A DNA stretch of 64,000 nucleotides from Polaromonas sp. Lineage in GTDB: Bacteria; Pseudomonadota; Gammaproteobacteria; Burkholderiales; Burkholderiaceae_C. Position numbers and translations under genes: made by a program. Under the pieces are notes generated by a model. That model saw only the letters and a list, made by a program, of their open reading frames with translations. It was not told the DNA's origin and did not search any database. Location of the stretch: NCBI GenBank assembly GCA_013298945.1, contig JAAFJR010000006.1:1-64000 (forward strand). The letters are read 5' to 3'. Positions 51,355 through 59,912 of the stretch are shown here, in pieces. Each line of letters opens with the position of its first letter. The stretch's first letter is position 1.

Positions 51355-53412
51355 TTAAATTTTCGCCAAGGCTTGACGTACATCATCCACACTGATGATT
51401 TCAGACAACACCTGCGGCGCTTTGCCTGGTGCGTACAGCACGTAAACGGGCACGCCGCTGCGTCCTAGGTCTTTCAAGGCTGCGCCAATAGCGGGGTCTC
51501 TTTTTGTCCAATCGGCACGCAATAGCTGCACTTTTTTCGCATCGAATTCCGTCAACAATTCCGGCTTAGACAGCGTCGCTTTTTTATTGAATTGGCAAGT
51601 CACGCACCACGCGGCGGTGAAGTCGACAAAGACGGGTTGCCCTTTGGCAAGCAGCTGATCCACCCGCCCCGGCTCCCAGCCTTGCCAGCGCTCATGCGCC
51701 TCAATCTGAGGCTGAGGCAGTACGTCCGTTTGCTGCGCCAGCACCCAGCCCAGCCACACCACGGTGGCAAACATGGGAATCGCCATTACTTTTTTAAACG
51801 TGTTCATCCACGCGCCGGGCTTGGGCAAAGCACGCGCAATGGCGGGAATAAAGCTGGCGACCAAATACGGCAACGCCATGCCCACACCAATGGCGGCAAA
51901 AATCAACAAAGCTTCCACCGCTGGCAAGCCCAGAGCAAACCCCAGCGACGCCCCCATGAACGGCGCTGTGCAAGGCGAAGCCACAGCAACGGCCAAAACG
52001 CCCGACAAAAACGAATCGACAGTAGGATTTTTAGACCGCAACGTAGCCACGCTAGACGGCAGCACGCTGCCAAACTCAAACAAGCCCAGCAAATTCAGCC
52101 CCAACACCGTGAACAGCAGCACCAAGCCCGCGACGACCCACGGGTTTTGCAGCTGAAAGCCCCAGCCCAGCTGCTCCCCCGCTGAGCGCAGCGCCAAAAA
52201 CAATGCGCCTAAGGCCAAAAAGGACAACACAACGCCCGCAAAATAAGCAATGCCGCCAGCGCGACGTGCCTTGGCATCATCTGCATGATGCGTAAAACCT
52301 ACCACTTTGAGTGCCAAAACAGGGAAAACGCAGGGCATCAGGTTCAAAATCAAACCACCTAGCAGCGCGCCTAGCAATGCAGCAAGCAGAGTTAAATTGA
52401 CCGGTGCAGCCGTCAAATTGGCATTTTGCACTGCTTGATTTTCAGCCAACGCAGCTGTCAAACCAGGGGACAGCGTTGCGACTGCAGCGGCTTTAGGCCA
52501 TGTGCCTTGCACGGCTACATCTGTGCGCCAAGCTTGATCGCCAGATTTCAACACCAGCGGCATGGTGGCAGGGCTTTGGCTGCGTTGAGGGTTTAACGGC
52601 AAGCTGATACGCCAAACTGCGCCATCCCAAGCCTGCTCACCCGAACCCGCGTTAAACACTCGGTTGTCCACAATTTCTGCTGTTTCAGGGTACAAATCCA
52701 AGGTTTTGCCACGCAATTCAACGGGCAAGCCTTGCAGTTCAAACTTCAAGAGATTGCCTTCCACAAACGCGCGGCTAGTAGGAATACCTCCTCCAGCGTT
52801 GGGCAGCACTGGTTTGGGCTGCGCTTTGAATGCATCCTCAAACGCCGCAGAATTGATGCCCGTCGAGCCCTTGGTCGGGATGCTCAGTGCAAACTCGCCC
52901 TCTTCTGGAATGCATTCTTCCTTACACACCAGCCATTGTGCTTTGAGACTGATATCCAAGTTACTGTTAAGGAGCGATGGCTTGAAGGCCGGCGAGATAG
53001 TCAACGGCACAGCCAATAAAACAGTGTCTTCGTAGCCAAAATTCGTCAAACTGCCGATTTTTATCTTTTTAGGCGCGGGCCAGGCAATGTCGCCCGCCAT
53101 GACACCCACGGGCAGCGTCCACGTCAATTGCGTGGGCAGGCCAGAATCGCCAGAATTCTTCCAATAAGTGTGCCATTTTGGCTGATGCGCCAACTGCAAG
53201 CCCACCCAGACGGTGTTTGGCGTGATTTTGTCGCCGTTGCTAGCGTTGACGCCTTGTGGCGCATGCGCCAGAAGCTCGGCACGTACGCGCTCGGTTGTTA
53301 CAATTGAGGAATAACTATTTTTTGAAGAAAATTGAGCTGTAGCCGGCGTATTTATTGCCTGTATAGCTATAAAAATAATAGTAAATAAGGTTTTTAAAAT
53401 AATTCTAGACAT
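51355..53412 (-). CDS. DsbD/ScsB-like thiol:disulphide interchange protein
   Basis: A 685-residue inner-membrane protein that passes electrons from cytoplasmic thioredoxin to the periplasm. The signal peptide (start at 53412, MSRIILKTLFTII) leads to a periplasmic ScsB-type domain with VCKEECIPEEGEF. The eight-helix DsbD core has LMPCVFPVLALK and ASPCTAPFMGA, each with a redox Cys. The C-terminal thioredoxin domain has AAWCVTCQFNKK. The signal peptide's cleavage region AINTPATAQFSS is encoded by a repeat copy, with a good A-x-A site after ATA. Confidence 0.93.
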   Translation of the reverse strand: MSRIILKTLFTIIFIAIQAINTPATAQFSSKNSYSSIVTTERVRAELLAHAPQGVNASNGDKITPNTVWVGLQLAHQPKWHTYWKNSGDSGLPTQLTWTLPVGVMAGDIAWPAPKKIKIGSLTNFGYEDTVLLAVPLTISPAFKPSLLNSNLDISLKAQWLVCKEECIPEEGEFALSIPTKGSTGINSAAFEDAFKAQPKPVLPNAGGGIPTSRAFVEGNLLKFELQGLPVELRGKTLDLYPETAEIVDNRVFNAGSGEQAWDGAVWRISLPLNPQRSQSPATMPLVLKSGDQAWRTDVAVQGTWPKAAAVATLSPGLTAALAENQAVQNANLTAAPVNLTLLAALLGALLGGLILNLMPCVFPVLALKVVGFTHHADDAKARRAGGIAYFAGVVLSFLALGALFLALRSAGEQLGWGFQLQNPWVVAGLVLLFTVLGLNLLGLFEFGSVLPSSVATLRSKNPTVDSFLSGVLAVAVASPCTAPFMGASLGFALGLPAVEALLIFAAIGVGMALPYLVASFIPAIARALPKPGAWMNTFKKVMAIPMFATVVWLGWVLAQQTDVLPQPQIEAHERWQGWEPGRVDQLLAKGQPVFVDFTAAWCVTCQFNKKATLSKPELLTEFDAKKVQLLRADWTKRDPAIGAALKDLGRSGVPVYVLYAPGKAPQVLSEIISVDDVRQALAKI
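53325..53390 (-). repeat. Protein-invading repeat, copy 11 (dsbD-like signal peptide)
   Basis: Plus strand: GAAAATTGAGCTGTAGCC, GGCGTATTTATTGCC, TGTATAGCTATAAAAATAAT. Sense to the gene. It encodes FIAIQAINTPATAQFSS and so supplies the signal-peptidase site. Confidence 0.9.
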
Positions 53413-53510
53413 CAACATAAGTAAATTAAGAGGCGCGAAGGGCAGCAAAGTTCAATACATCAGTCGGCCAAACGAGTCAACTTATTACAAAGTGATCTTA
53501 AAACTCGATA

Positions 53511-54416
53511 TTACAAATCAATATCGCATGCCGTTATGGGCAGAATGGTTCGCACCAAACGGACGGCATACGCATTATCGCGGTCGTTGGTGCCCTGGCT
53601 ACCGCTGCCGAAATACACGTTGCAGGCCTCGCGCGCCCCCTCTTTGACGAGGGTGGATGACCAAAACAAGCTGGCTGGTGCGTTTGGGAAGGCTTCGCCG
53701 CAAATGGTGGGGCGCTCGTCGGCGCGAACCAAACTTTGCAGCTCTTGCAAAGTCGGCAGCCGCCAATCGCTGTACCCCGCAAAACCGCCGCGCAGATTCA
53801 AGTGATCTGGCAGTCGCATTGCCATTTCCCACGGGTACTGCAGCACCTGACCTTCGCACAACGGCCCTTCTTGCCCATCGGCGCATTGCATCCACATCAG
53901 TCTCGCGTTGGTATCAGTTACCGTGCCATCGCCATGCACGACGAAGCCAGCGACCGAGGCCTTGTTACGCTGCAATTGCATGTTTTCAGCTTCGATTTGC
54001 GCCAAAACACGTGCAGCTTGTGCCTCTTCTACTTGTTTGTGGGTGGTTTGCTCTAATTTATGAAACATGGCAACCAAAGGTTTAACAGTGTGTGACTTCA
54101 TTTCCAACACCAGTTGCTGGCCATACGTTATCAGCTCAGCTTGCAATATGTCGTTTCGCTCAACCACCTCGTCAAGCTCTTGTAGAAACAAGGTCGCCTC
54201 ATGCAAAGCTGGCTCGTATTTGGCGATCAAGGCCTGAAAATCGATCCAGCCAACCCAAGTTTTCAAAGACAAATAGGCGTTGATTTCACGGTTAAAGCTG
54301 AGCAAGCGTTCTAAACAAGCGCGGTTTTTCACGGCCAAAGCCCATAAAGCAGAAAGCCCTTGCTTCATCTGCACATATTGCTCCTCGGTAAGCGTTGAAT
54401 CTTCCAATTCCATCAC
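53511..54416 (-). CDS. DUF1566 (Lcl) protein with coiled-coil N-terminus
   Basis: A 301-residue protein with no signal peptide. Residues 1 to about 165 are helical and probably coiled coil (KLEQTTHKQVEEAQAARVLA). Residues about 175-295 are a DUF1566/Lcl C-type-lectin-like domain: DTNARLMWMQCADGQ, GYSDWRLPTLQELQSLV, FPNAPASLFWSSTLV and NAYAVRLVRTI. Some DUF1566 proteins are exported or are variable targets of diversity-generating retroelements; no reverse transcriptase or template repeat is in the window. The function is unknown. Divergent from the radical-SAM gene. Confidence 0.85.
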   Translation of the reverse strand: MMELEDSTLTEEQYVQMKQGLSALWALAVKNRACLERLLSFNREINAYLSLKTWVGWIDFQALIAKYEPALHEATLFLQELDEVVERNDILQAELITYGQQLVLEMKSHTVKPLVAMFHKLEQTTHKQVEEAQAARVLAQIEAENMQLQRNKASVAGFVVHGDGTVTDTNARLMWMQCADGQEGPLCEGQVLQYPWEMAMRLPDHLNLRGGFAGYSDWRLPTLQELQSLVRADERPTICGEAFPNAPASLFWSSTLVKEGAREACNVYFGSGSQGTNDRDNAYAVRLVRTILPITACDIDL

Positions 54417-54470
54417 TGACTCCGTTTTCTTTTATTCCGCTTTGTTCTGTGTTCTCATCATAATGGAGGT

Positions 54471-56183
54471 ATGGCTGATTTACCCACTTTTGATTGCACC
54501 AAGTCCGAAATTGTCATTTGCACGCTGAATGCCAAATACATCCACGCATCCTTGGGTTTGCGCTATTTGCTAGCCAATATGGGCGATTTGCAAGCTAAAA
54601 CAATACTTTGCGAGTTCACCATCAACCGCAAAACCGAAGAATTAGCCGCTGAATTGCTGGCTATTAACTTAGATGGCCCGAAAATTATCGGTTTCGGGGT
54701 GTATATCTGGAACGTGGTGCAAACCTGTGCGCTGGTCAAATTACTCAAAGCGCAACGCCCAAACATCAAAATCATCCTTGGCGGTCCCGAGGTTAGCCAT
54801 GAAACGCTGGAGCAAGAGATCGTTCACTTGAGCGATCACGTCATCACCGGATGGGGCGATGTGAGCTTTCCAAAACTCTGTCAAGCCTTGCTGCACGGGC
54901 CGAAACCACTGATGAAAGTGATCGCTGGCGAGCAACCACCGCTGGATGAGATTGCCATGCCCTACGACTTGTACACCGACGACGACTTGGCGCATCGCTT
55001 GCTCTATGTAGAAGCCTCGCGCGGCTGTCCGTTCAAGTGCGAGTTTTGCCTCAGTTCGCTGGACAAAACCGCTTGGGCATTTGATTTGGAGTTGTTTTTA
55101 GGCGAGTTAGAAACGCTCTACAAACGTGGCGCACGCAATTTCAAATTTGTAGACCGCACTTTCAACCTGAAAATCGACGCATCAGTGCGTATTTTGCAGT
55201 TTTTCCTAGACCGATTGAGTGATGAACAATTCCCCGCCGGGCCGCCCCAAGGGGAATTAGCCCCCTCGGGGGGCAGCGCAGCACGCGAAGCGACAAGCGT
55301 GGGGGCTAGCCTCTTTGTCCACTTTGAAGTTATTCCGGATCATTTGCCAGACAAACTCAAAGACATGATCGCCCAATTCCCGCCGGGTGTGCTGCAGTTT
55401 GAGGTGGGCATCCAAAGCTTCAACCTCGAGGTGCAGCAACGCATCTCGCGTCGGCAAGACAACGACAAAACTGTGGCGAATTTGGGCTGGTTGATGAAAG
55501 AGTCCAACGCGCATTTACATACCGATTTGATTTTTGGCTTACCAGGTGAAAGCCTAGTAAGTTTTGGCGAAGGCTTTGATCGCCTCTTCGCCATCAAACC
55601 GCACGAAATACAACTCGGCATTTTGAAGCGCCTACGCGGCACACCAATAGCGCGGCACACGGTGGAGCACGGCATGGTCTACGACCCACTGCCGCCGTAT
55701 CAAATCCAGCAAACAAATGCAGTCAGCGCTACGAATATGCAGCGCTTTGCGCGGCTGGCACGTTACTGGGACTTGGTGGCTAATTCAGGACGATTCAGCG
55801 GTGCGATGGCATTATTACTCACTGAAAACTCTCCATTTTGGTCATTCATGGCATTCAGTGACTGGCTGTGGGAAAGCTCACCCAAAACCAAAGGCAAAAC
55901 CAGCGGCATCACGCCCGAAAATTTGGTCGATGCGCTGCATGCTTACTTAATCGACGTTCGCAAGTTTGACATCGATTTAGTCACCAAAACCTTGCTGACC
56001 GACTACATCGCCAGCGGTGCACGGGCGCGGCCAGATGTGTTGCGCAGTTTGATTCCTAAGCTGCCGCTACCGCAAGCCAAAGCCGAGAAGCAACTAAGCC
56101 AGCGGCAAACACAGCATCGAAAGCAGACTGAGGTAAATTCAGAGACTTCGATAATAATGGAAACTTCAGGGCTTAATGCATGA
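54471..56183 (+). CDS. B12-binding radical-SAM protein
   Basis: A 570-residue protein. Residues 10-150 form a cobalamin-binding-type Rossmann domain (IVICTLNAKYIHASLGLRYL, IIGFGVYIWN, IILGGPEVSH). The radical-SAM core has VEASRGCPFKCEFCLSSLDK with the C-x3-C-x2-C cluster ligands. A DUF4080-like C-terminus follows. At about residues 254-282 a GC-rich repeat adds an in-frame stretch (GPPQGELAPSGGSAAREAT) between FFLDRLSD and LFVHFEVIPDHLP, which are adjacent in homologues as I remember them. The substrate is unknown. The stop overlaps the sbtA start (ATGA). Confidence 0.87.
   Translation: MADLPTFDCTKSEIVICTLNAKYIHASLGLRYLLANMGDLQAKTILCEFTINRKTEELAAELLAINLDGPKIIGFGVYIWNVVQTCALVKLLKAQRPNIKIILGGPEVSHETLEQEIVHLSDHVITGWGDVSFPKLCQALLHGPKPLMKVIAGEQPPLDEIAMPYDLYTDDDLAHRLLYVEASRGCPFKCEFCLSSLDKTAWAFDLELFLGELETLYKRGARNFKFVDRTFNLKIDASVRILQFFLDRLSDEQFPAGPPQGELAPSGGSAAREATSVGASLFVHFEVIPDHLPDKLKDMIAQFPPGVLQFEVGIQSFNLEVQQRISRRQDNDKTVANLGWLMKESNAHLHTDLIFGLPGESLVSFGEGFDRLFAIKPHEIQLGILKRLRGTPIARHTVEHGMVYDPLPPYQIQQTNAVSATNMQRFARLARYWDLVANSGRFSGAMALLLTENSPFWSFMAFSDWLWESSPKTKGKTSGITPENLVDALHAYLIDVRKFDIDLVTKTLLTDYIASGARARPDVLRSLIPKLPLPQAKAEKQLSQRQTQHRKQTEVNSETSIIMETSGLNA
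55231..55311 (+). repeat. GC-rich hairpin repeat inserted in the radical-SAM gene
   Basis: Nested palindromes: CCCC-AA-GGGG, CCCCC-TC-GGGGG, and the outer pair TAGCCCCC (55258-55265 region) with GGGGGCTA (55301-55307 region), enclosing a Gly/Ala-coding linker. From memory similar CCCCTCGGGGGG...GTGGGGGC elements are dispersed in Burkholderiales. Length fits the frame, so translation continues through it. Confidence 0.75.
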
Positions 56184-57112
56184 TAGACGTCGTCATTCTA
56201 TTTTTTGTCTTTGGCTTAACAGCTGGCTTGCTACGTGCGGACTTGAAACTGCCTTCGGCGCTTTATGAGTCACTATCGCTTGTATTGCTCCTCACCATTG
56301 GCCTCAAAGGTGGCGAGGGTTTGGCGCAACAGGCTCTCAAACCTCTGCTGCCGCAGCTCGGCTTGGTCATGCTGCTGGGCGTCGTACTTACATTCATTGC
56401 TTACGCAGTTTTGCGCTATGCGGGTCGACTAGGCAGGGCAGATGCGGCATCTACTGCAGCGCATTACGGCTCAGTCAGTGTGGCGACTTATGCTGTGGGG
56501 AGCAATTGGCTAAGCACGCGCGGCATTACTTTTGAACCACAACTGGCGATTTTTCTCACCGTTATGGAAGTGCCCGCCATCGTGGTCGGTATTGTTATCG
56601 CTCGCGGCATTGGCAAAGACACACGCTGGGGCGTTCTCGCGCATGAGAGTTTTCTGGGTAAAGGCGTCACCTTGCTGATCGGCGGCATGGCAATTGGCTG
56701 GGCTGCAGGGCCTTTAGGCTTGGAGCCTATCAAGAATTTATTTTATGACTTATTCAAAGGCGCATTGGCACTTTTCCTTCTGGAAATGGGGTTGATCGTT
56801 GCGAAGCAGACCAAAGAACTTCGCTCCCGGGGGCTGTTTATCGTCATCTTCGGTGTTTGTATGCCACTGGTATCGGCAGCTCTGGGTATTGCCTGCGGCG
56901 TGGCTTTGAATTTATCAGTGGGCGGTACAACCTTGCTAGCCACTTTAGCCGCCAGCGCTTCCTACATTGCCGTGCCGGCCGCCATGCGATTGGCGCTGCC
57001 AGAAGCTAACCCTGGCTTGTCGTTAGGTGCCGTGCTAGGCGTTACTTTTCCATTCAATATTTTGATTGGTATACCGATTTACTATTGGCTAGCCGCGAAG
57101 TTTTCAGGATAA
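56180..57112 (+). CDS. sbtA: SbtA-type sodium-dependent bicarbonate transporter
   Basis: A 310-residue membrane protein with about ten hydrophobic spans in two inverted halves. LPSALYESLSLVLLLTIGLKGG, STAAHYGSVSVATYAVG and LATLAASASYIAVPAAMRLALPEANPGL are hallmark SbtA sequences. SbtA imports bicarbonate with Na+ and is best known in cyanobacteria. It is coupled to the radical-SAM gene upstream and followed 5 bases later by its PII-like regulator, which supports the assignment. In a heterotroph it may feed carboxylases at low CO2. Confidence 0.9.
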   Translation: MIDVVILFFVFGLTAGLLRADLKLPSALYESLSLVLLLTIGLKGGEGLAQQALKPLLPQLGLVMLLGVVLTFIAYAVLRYAGRLGRADAASTAAHYGSVSVATYAVGSNWLSTRGITFEPQLAIFLTVMEVPAIVVGIVIARGIGKDTRWGVLAHESFLGKGVTLLIGGMAIGWAAGPLGLEPIKNLFYDLFKGALALFLLEMGLIVAKQTKELRSRGLFIVIFGVCMPLVSAALGIACGVALNLSVGGTTLLATLAASASYIAVPAAMRLALPEANPGLSLGAVLGVTFPFNILIGIPIYYWLAAKFSG

Positions 57113-57117
57113 ATTAA

Positions 57118-57426
57118 ATGACACAACCCCACGAAACAAGAAGCCTCCTGACGGTGGTGACGGAAGCTGCGATAGAGACCTCCCTTTTACGCGACCTAGA
57201 CAAACTGGGGGTCAGCGGCTATACAGTGACTGACGCGCGTGGCCGTGGCAGCCGTGGTGTACGCGATGCCGCATGGAATGAAGCCGCAAACATTCGAATT
57301 GAGGTGATTTGTAACCGCGCCATGGCTGAAAGTATCGTGGAACACTTGCAAGCCCACTACTACGCCAACTACGCTATGGTGTCTTTCATACGGGATGTTG
57401 AGGTTTTACGTCCTGAGAAATTTTAA
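57118..57426 (+). CDS. sbtB: SbtB-like PII-family regulator
   Basis: A 102-residue PII-like trimer subunit. LLTVVTEAAIETSLLRDLDKLGVSGYTVTDARGRGSRG shows the PII N-terminal strand, helix and T-loop region (key: GYTVTDARGRGSRG). IRIEVICNRAMAESIVEHL and the C-terminal strand follow. SbtB binds adenine nucleotides (cAMP, AMP, ADP, ATP) and closes SbtA when bound. Direct linkage to sbtA gives a complete regulated importer. The short C-terminus lacks an obvious Cys-x5-Cys redox tail found in some cyanobacterial SbtB. Confidence 0.88.
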   Translation: MTQPHETRSLLTVVTEAAIETSLLRDLDKLGVSGYTVTDARGRGSRGVRDAAWNEAANIRIEVICNRAMAESIVEHLQAHYYANYAMVSFIRDVEVLRPEKF

Positions 57427-57442
57427 TTTTTTTGAGCGTTTT

Positions 57443-58105
57443 TCAAGAATACGTCACCCAATCCGGCAATTCTTCCAAATGCGGCAAGGTGTTGTAAGTC
57501 ACCAGCATGTGGCGCTTGGGGGTGAAGGCGAATTCGGTGATGGAGCTGTTGCGGATGCGCAGATTGAGTTCAATCGTGGTCTCTGGTGTGGTACCTAGGA
57601 TGTGACCGACTGCTGTTGAAATGGGGCCACCGCTGGAGACGATGAGGACATTACCTGTGTGGTTTTTACGTACATGGTCTAAGGCGCTGACCACGCCTTG
57701 CTGAAAATCGACGTAACTGGGCATACCCACGGGGCTGACCACGCCATTCATCCACTGCGTCAGCCCGTCTTTGAGCAACCGAAAATGGTGGCGATACATC
57801 TCTGGCGAATCTGGTTTTTCTAGTTTGACGGGGTGGATTGCGCCTATCACGGCCTCAGAGTCGTACTCATTCAAACCAGGCCACTGCAAAGGCTCAAGTG
57901 CTAAACCAGCACCTTTGGCAATGCCTTGCCAGGTTTGCGTGTGACGGCGTAGCGTGCCGGTGATGACGGCATCAAACTGCAGGTTTTTTTGCTTGAAATA
58001 TGCGCCTAATCGCTCAGCCTGCTTGTGGCCGAGCTCGCTCAAATTGTCGTAATCTGCTGCGCCAAACGAAGCCTGGCCGTGGCGTATTAGATAGAGATTT
58101 CCCAT
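57443..58105 (-). CDS. Histidine-phosphatase superfamily protein, second catalytic His replaced
   Basis: A 220-residue protein with the phosphoglycerate-mutase-like nucleophile motif YLIRHGQASFG (RHG) and VITGTLRRHTQT. The second catalytic His, normally in a VSHGG motif, is Ser here (VLIVSSGGPISTA). This may impair catalysis, or the protein may belong to a subgroup that tolerates the change. The substrate is unknown. It is convergent with sbtB (16 bases) and 24 bases downstream of the lipid-kinase gene. Confidence 0.85.
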   Translation of the reverse strand: MGNLYLIRHGQASFGAADYDNLSELGHKQAERLGAYFKQKNLQFDAVITGTLRRHTQTWQGIAKGAGLALEPLQWPGLNEYDSEAVIGAIHPVKLEKPDSPEMYRHHFRLLKDGLTQWMNGVVSPVGMPSYVDFQQGVVSALDHVRKNHTGNVLIVSSGGPISTAVGHILGTTPETTIELNLRIRNSSITEFAFTPKRHMLVTYNTLPHLEELPDWVTYS

Positions 58106-58129
58106 GATGGGATTGTGAACGCCCTTGCG

Positions 58130-59053
58130 TTAATGATTAGTCGCAGCCACGACAGCTAAGCGCCCAGCTTGGATACGAATGGTGATTTGCTGACTCTGCC
58201 CCACGTATTCACCGTCTGCGGCAATTGGCACAGGTTTGGTAGCCTGAATTTGCATGGTTTGAAACGGCTGGGTGCGTACTTTAGGGTGGCTCAAGTGCTT
58301 GCCAACCAGCAAACGGGGTAACAACAACAGGGTTTGCAGCAAACTTAAGTTGCCCGCTAGCAGCAAATTCAGCAGCCCATCGTCAATCCTCGCATGCGGT
58401 ACAGCGGGCATGCCTGCGCCAAAGGTTCGGCTATTGAGCGTGGAGGCAAACAGCGCTTTGCCCGAATAAATATGTGTGCCATCAACACTGACGTCCATGC
58501 GCCACGTACGAAAGTTCACCAACTCACGCACAGTTGCCAACAGATATCGTGGCAAACCGCGCAACCATTTGGGTCCGTTCATGGCACGTAACCCTACGGA
58601 TGAATCGAAACCCGTGGTCAAGCTAGAAATGAAGGGCACGCTGCATACTTTTGGATGACCGCTTGCATCAACCTCAATTTCAGCCAGACCAAGGTCGATC
58701 TGACTGGCTGCACCTACCAAACCATGTGCTAAAGCTTTTTTCCACGACAACCCATACATACCCAAAGCCCGTGCTGTGTCGTTACCACTGCCGAAAGGCA
58801 CGAGTGCCGTGGTGTGTGAGCCGCTCAGCAAACTGGGCAGCAGTTGGTTCAACGTGCCGTCACCCCCCACTACAACAACGCGACTGCAACGCGGCAAAGC
58901 GTCGATCAACAGCCGCGCTTGAGCAACAGAAACTGGGATTTCCAAAACAACCAACGGTGCATATTGTCTCAACCAAGCTCGCAAAGGCTCTGCCAGCGCC
59001 GCCGCTTTGCCGCCAGCGGCGTGAGGATTCAGCAAGACGATTGTTTGGCTCAA
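58130..59053 (-). CDS. Diacylglycerol/lipid kinase family protein
   Basis: A 307-residue DAGK-catalytic-domain protein. VVVVGGDGTLNQLLPSLL holds the G-G-D-G-T nucleotide motif and VPFGSGNDTARALG the second conserved block. VPIAADGEYVGQSQ near the C-terminus fits the lipid-binding domain. Members phosphorylate diacylglycerol or sphingoid lipids; the substrate here is unknown. The start is preceded by a short gap to the VOC gene stop (19 bases). Confidence 0.9.
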   Translation of the reverse strand: MSQTIVLLNPHAAGGKAAALAEPLRAWLRQYAPLVVLEIPVSVAQARLLIDALPRCSRVVVVGGDGTLNQLLPSLLSGSHTTALVPFGSGNDTARALGMYGLSWKKALAHGLVGAASQIDLGLAEIEVDASGHPKVCSVPFISSLTTGFDSSVGLRAMNGPKWLRGLPRYLLATVRELVNFRTWRMDVSVDGTHIYSGKALFASTLNSRTFGAGMPAVPHARIDDGLLNLLLAGNLSLLQTLLLLPRLLVGKHLSHPKVRTQPFQTMQIQATKPVPIAADGEYVGQSQQITIRIQAGRLAVVAATNH

Positions 59054-59072
59054 CGTTTGACAAGGGTTTGGT

Positions 59073-59912
59073 TCAAATTCCCAAACTTTGCAATTCGACT
59101 ACGCCTTTGGGCGTTTTCAGCGTGACAGTGATATTGGGGTCCCCATCACTCAAGGTAACGCCTGTTAATCCTATTGCGTCATACGCAGCCTGCAGTTTCT
59201 CAGGCGTAGGCGAGGTCACTGCGACACTTTGTAGCGACACGCCTGAACGGGGCAAGGTGTTTCTGGGGTGCAGGCGCAGCGGTTCCTCAGCACCTGGTTT
59301 GCCCCATTGAATCAAACTGGGCAATGCGCCGTTGAACAAACGCTGACCATCGTCGCGCACGGTTATTTTCCACTCCAATCGCCCTTTTCGTGTGGGGCGG
59401 CTGGCCTCAACAGCTGCACCACGGTCAATGCCTACCGCTTTTAACGCGGTGCGGCCTGCTTGGATATCGTTCGTATTAACGACAAAATGAACCAATCTCG
59501 GCTCTTTGGCGACAGCGGTTTGAAGAGCTGCATCATCCATATCAAACCAACGGCTCTTTTGAGCCTCATTTTTAACCTTATTTTGACCATTAGCCAGCGT
59601 ATTTGCTGCCTGAGTAGCTACTTTTTTAATAGCAATAATTTCAAAATAAGCCAACGGAAAACTAGGGGTCGCAATTTTAAAAATACGGTTATGCGTACCA
59701 AACTGCGGATGGTCGCCGCCCGGCTGCGGCGTGATGCCCAGCGTCGCTTCGCACCACGCCACGCCTTGCTCCAAGGTGTGAGCAACGACGACGATGTGGT
59801 CGATTTGGGTTTTTAAGCCTGCCGAAACAAGGGAAACATCAGGTGCAGGTGCAGGTGCAGAGGCAGAATCAAAGGCTCGTGCTTCGCGGTTAGAGCGGAT
59901 GATTAAGGTCAT
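59073..59912 (-). CDS. VOC/glyoxalase-like protein
   Basis: A 279-residue protein of the vicinal-oxygen-chelate superfamily. After an N-terminal Ala/Pro tract (a GGTGCA microsatellite at 59841-59865 encodes APAPAP), residues 35-85 read IDHIVVVAHTLEQGVAWCEATLG and HNRIFKIA. A second module begins at LVHFVVNTNDIQAG. Between LAYFEIIAI and SRWFDMDD about 24 residues (KKVATQAANTLANGQNKVKN) are encoded by a repeat copy. Metal ligands likely include the early His and Glu, but the reaction is unknown. The start overlaps the aminotransferase stop (ATGA). Confidence 0.82.
   Translation of the reverse strand: MTLIIRSNREARAFDSASAPAPAPDVSLVSAGLKTQIDHIVVVAHTLEQGVAWCEATLGITPQPGGDHPQFGTHNRIFKIATPSFPLAYFEIIAIKKVATQAANTLANGQNKVKNEAQKSRWFDMDDAALQTAVAKEPRLVHFVVNTNDIQAGRTALKAVGIDRGAAVEASRPTRKGRLEWKITVRDDGQRLFNGALPSLIQWGKPGAEEPLRLHPRNTLPRSGVSLQSVAVTSPTPEKLQAAYDAIGLTGVTLSDGDPNITVTLKTPKGVVELQSLGI
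59575..59648 (-). repeat. Protein-invading repeat, copy 12 (in VOC gene)
   Basis: Plus strand: TTTTGACCATTAGCC, AGCGTATTTGCTGCC, TGAGTAGCTACTTTTTTAAT, AGCAA. Sense; encodes KKVATQAANTLANGQNKV, matching the AIQAINTPATA frame. Confidence 0.78.
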
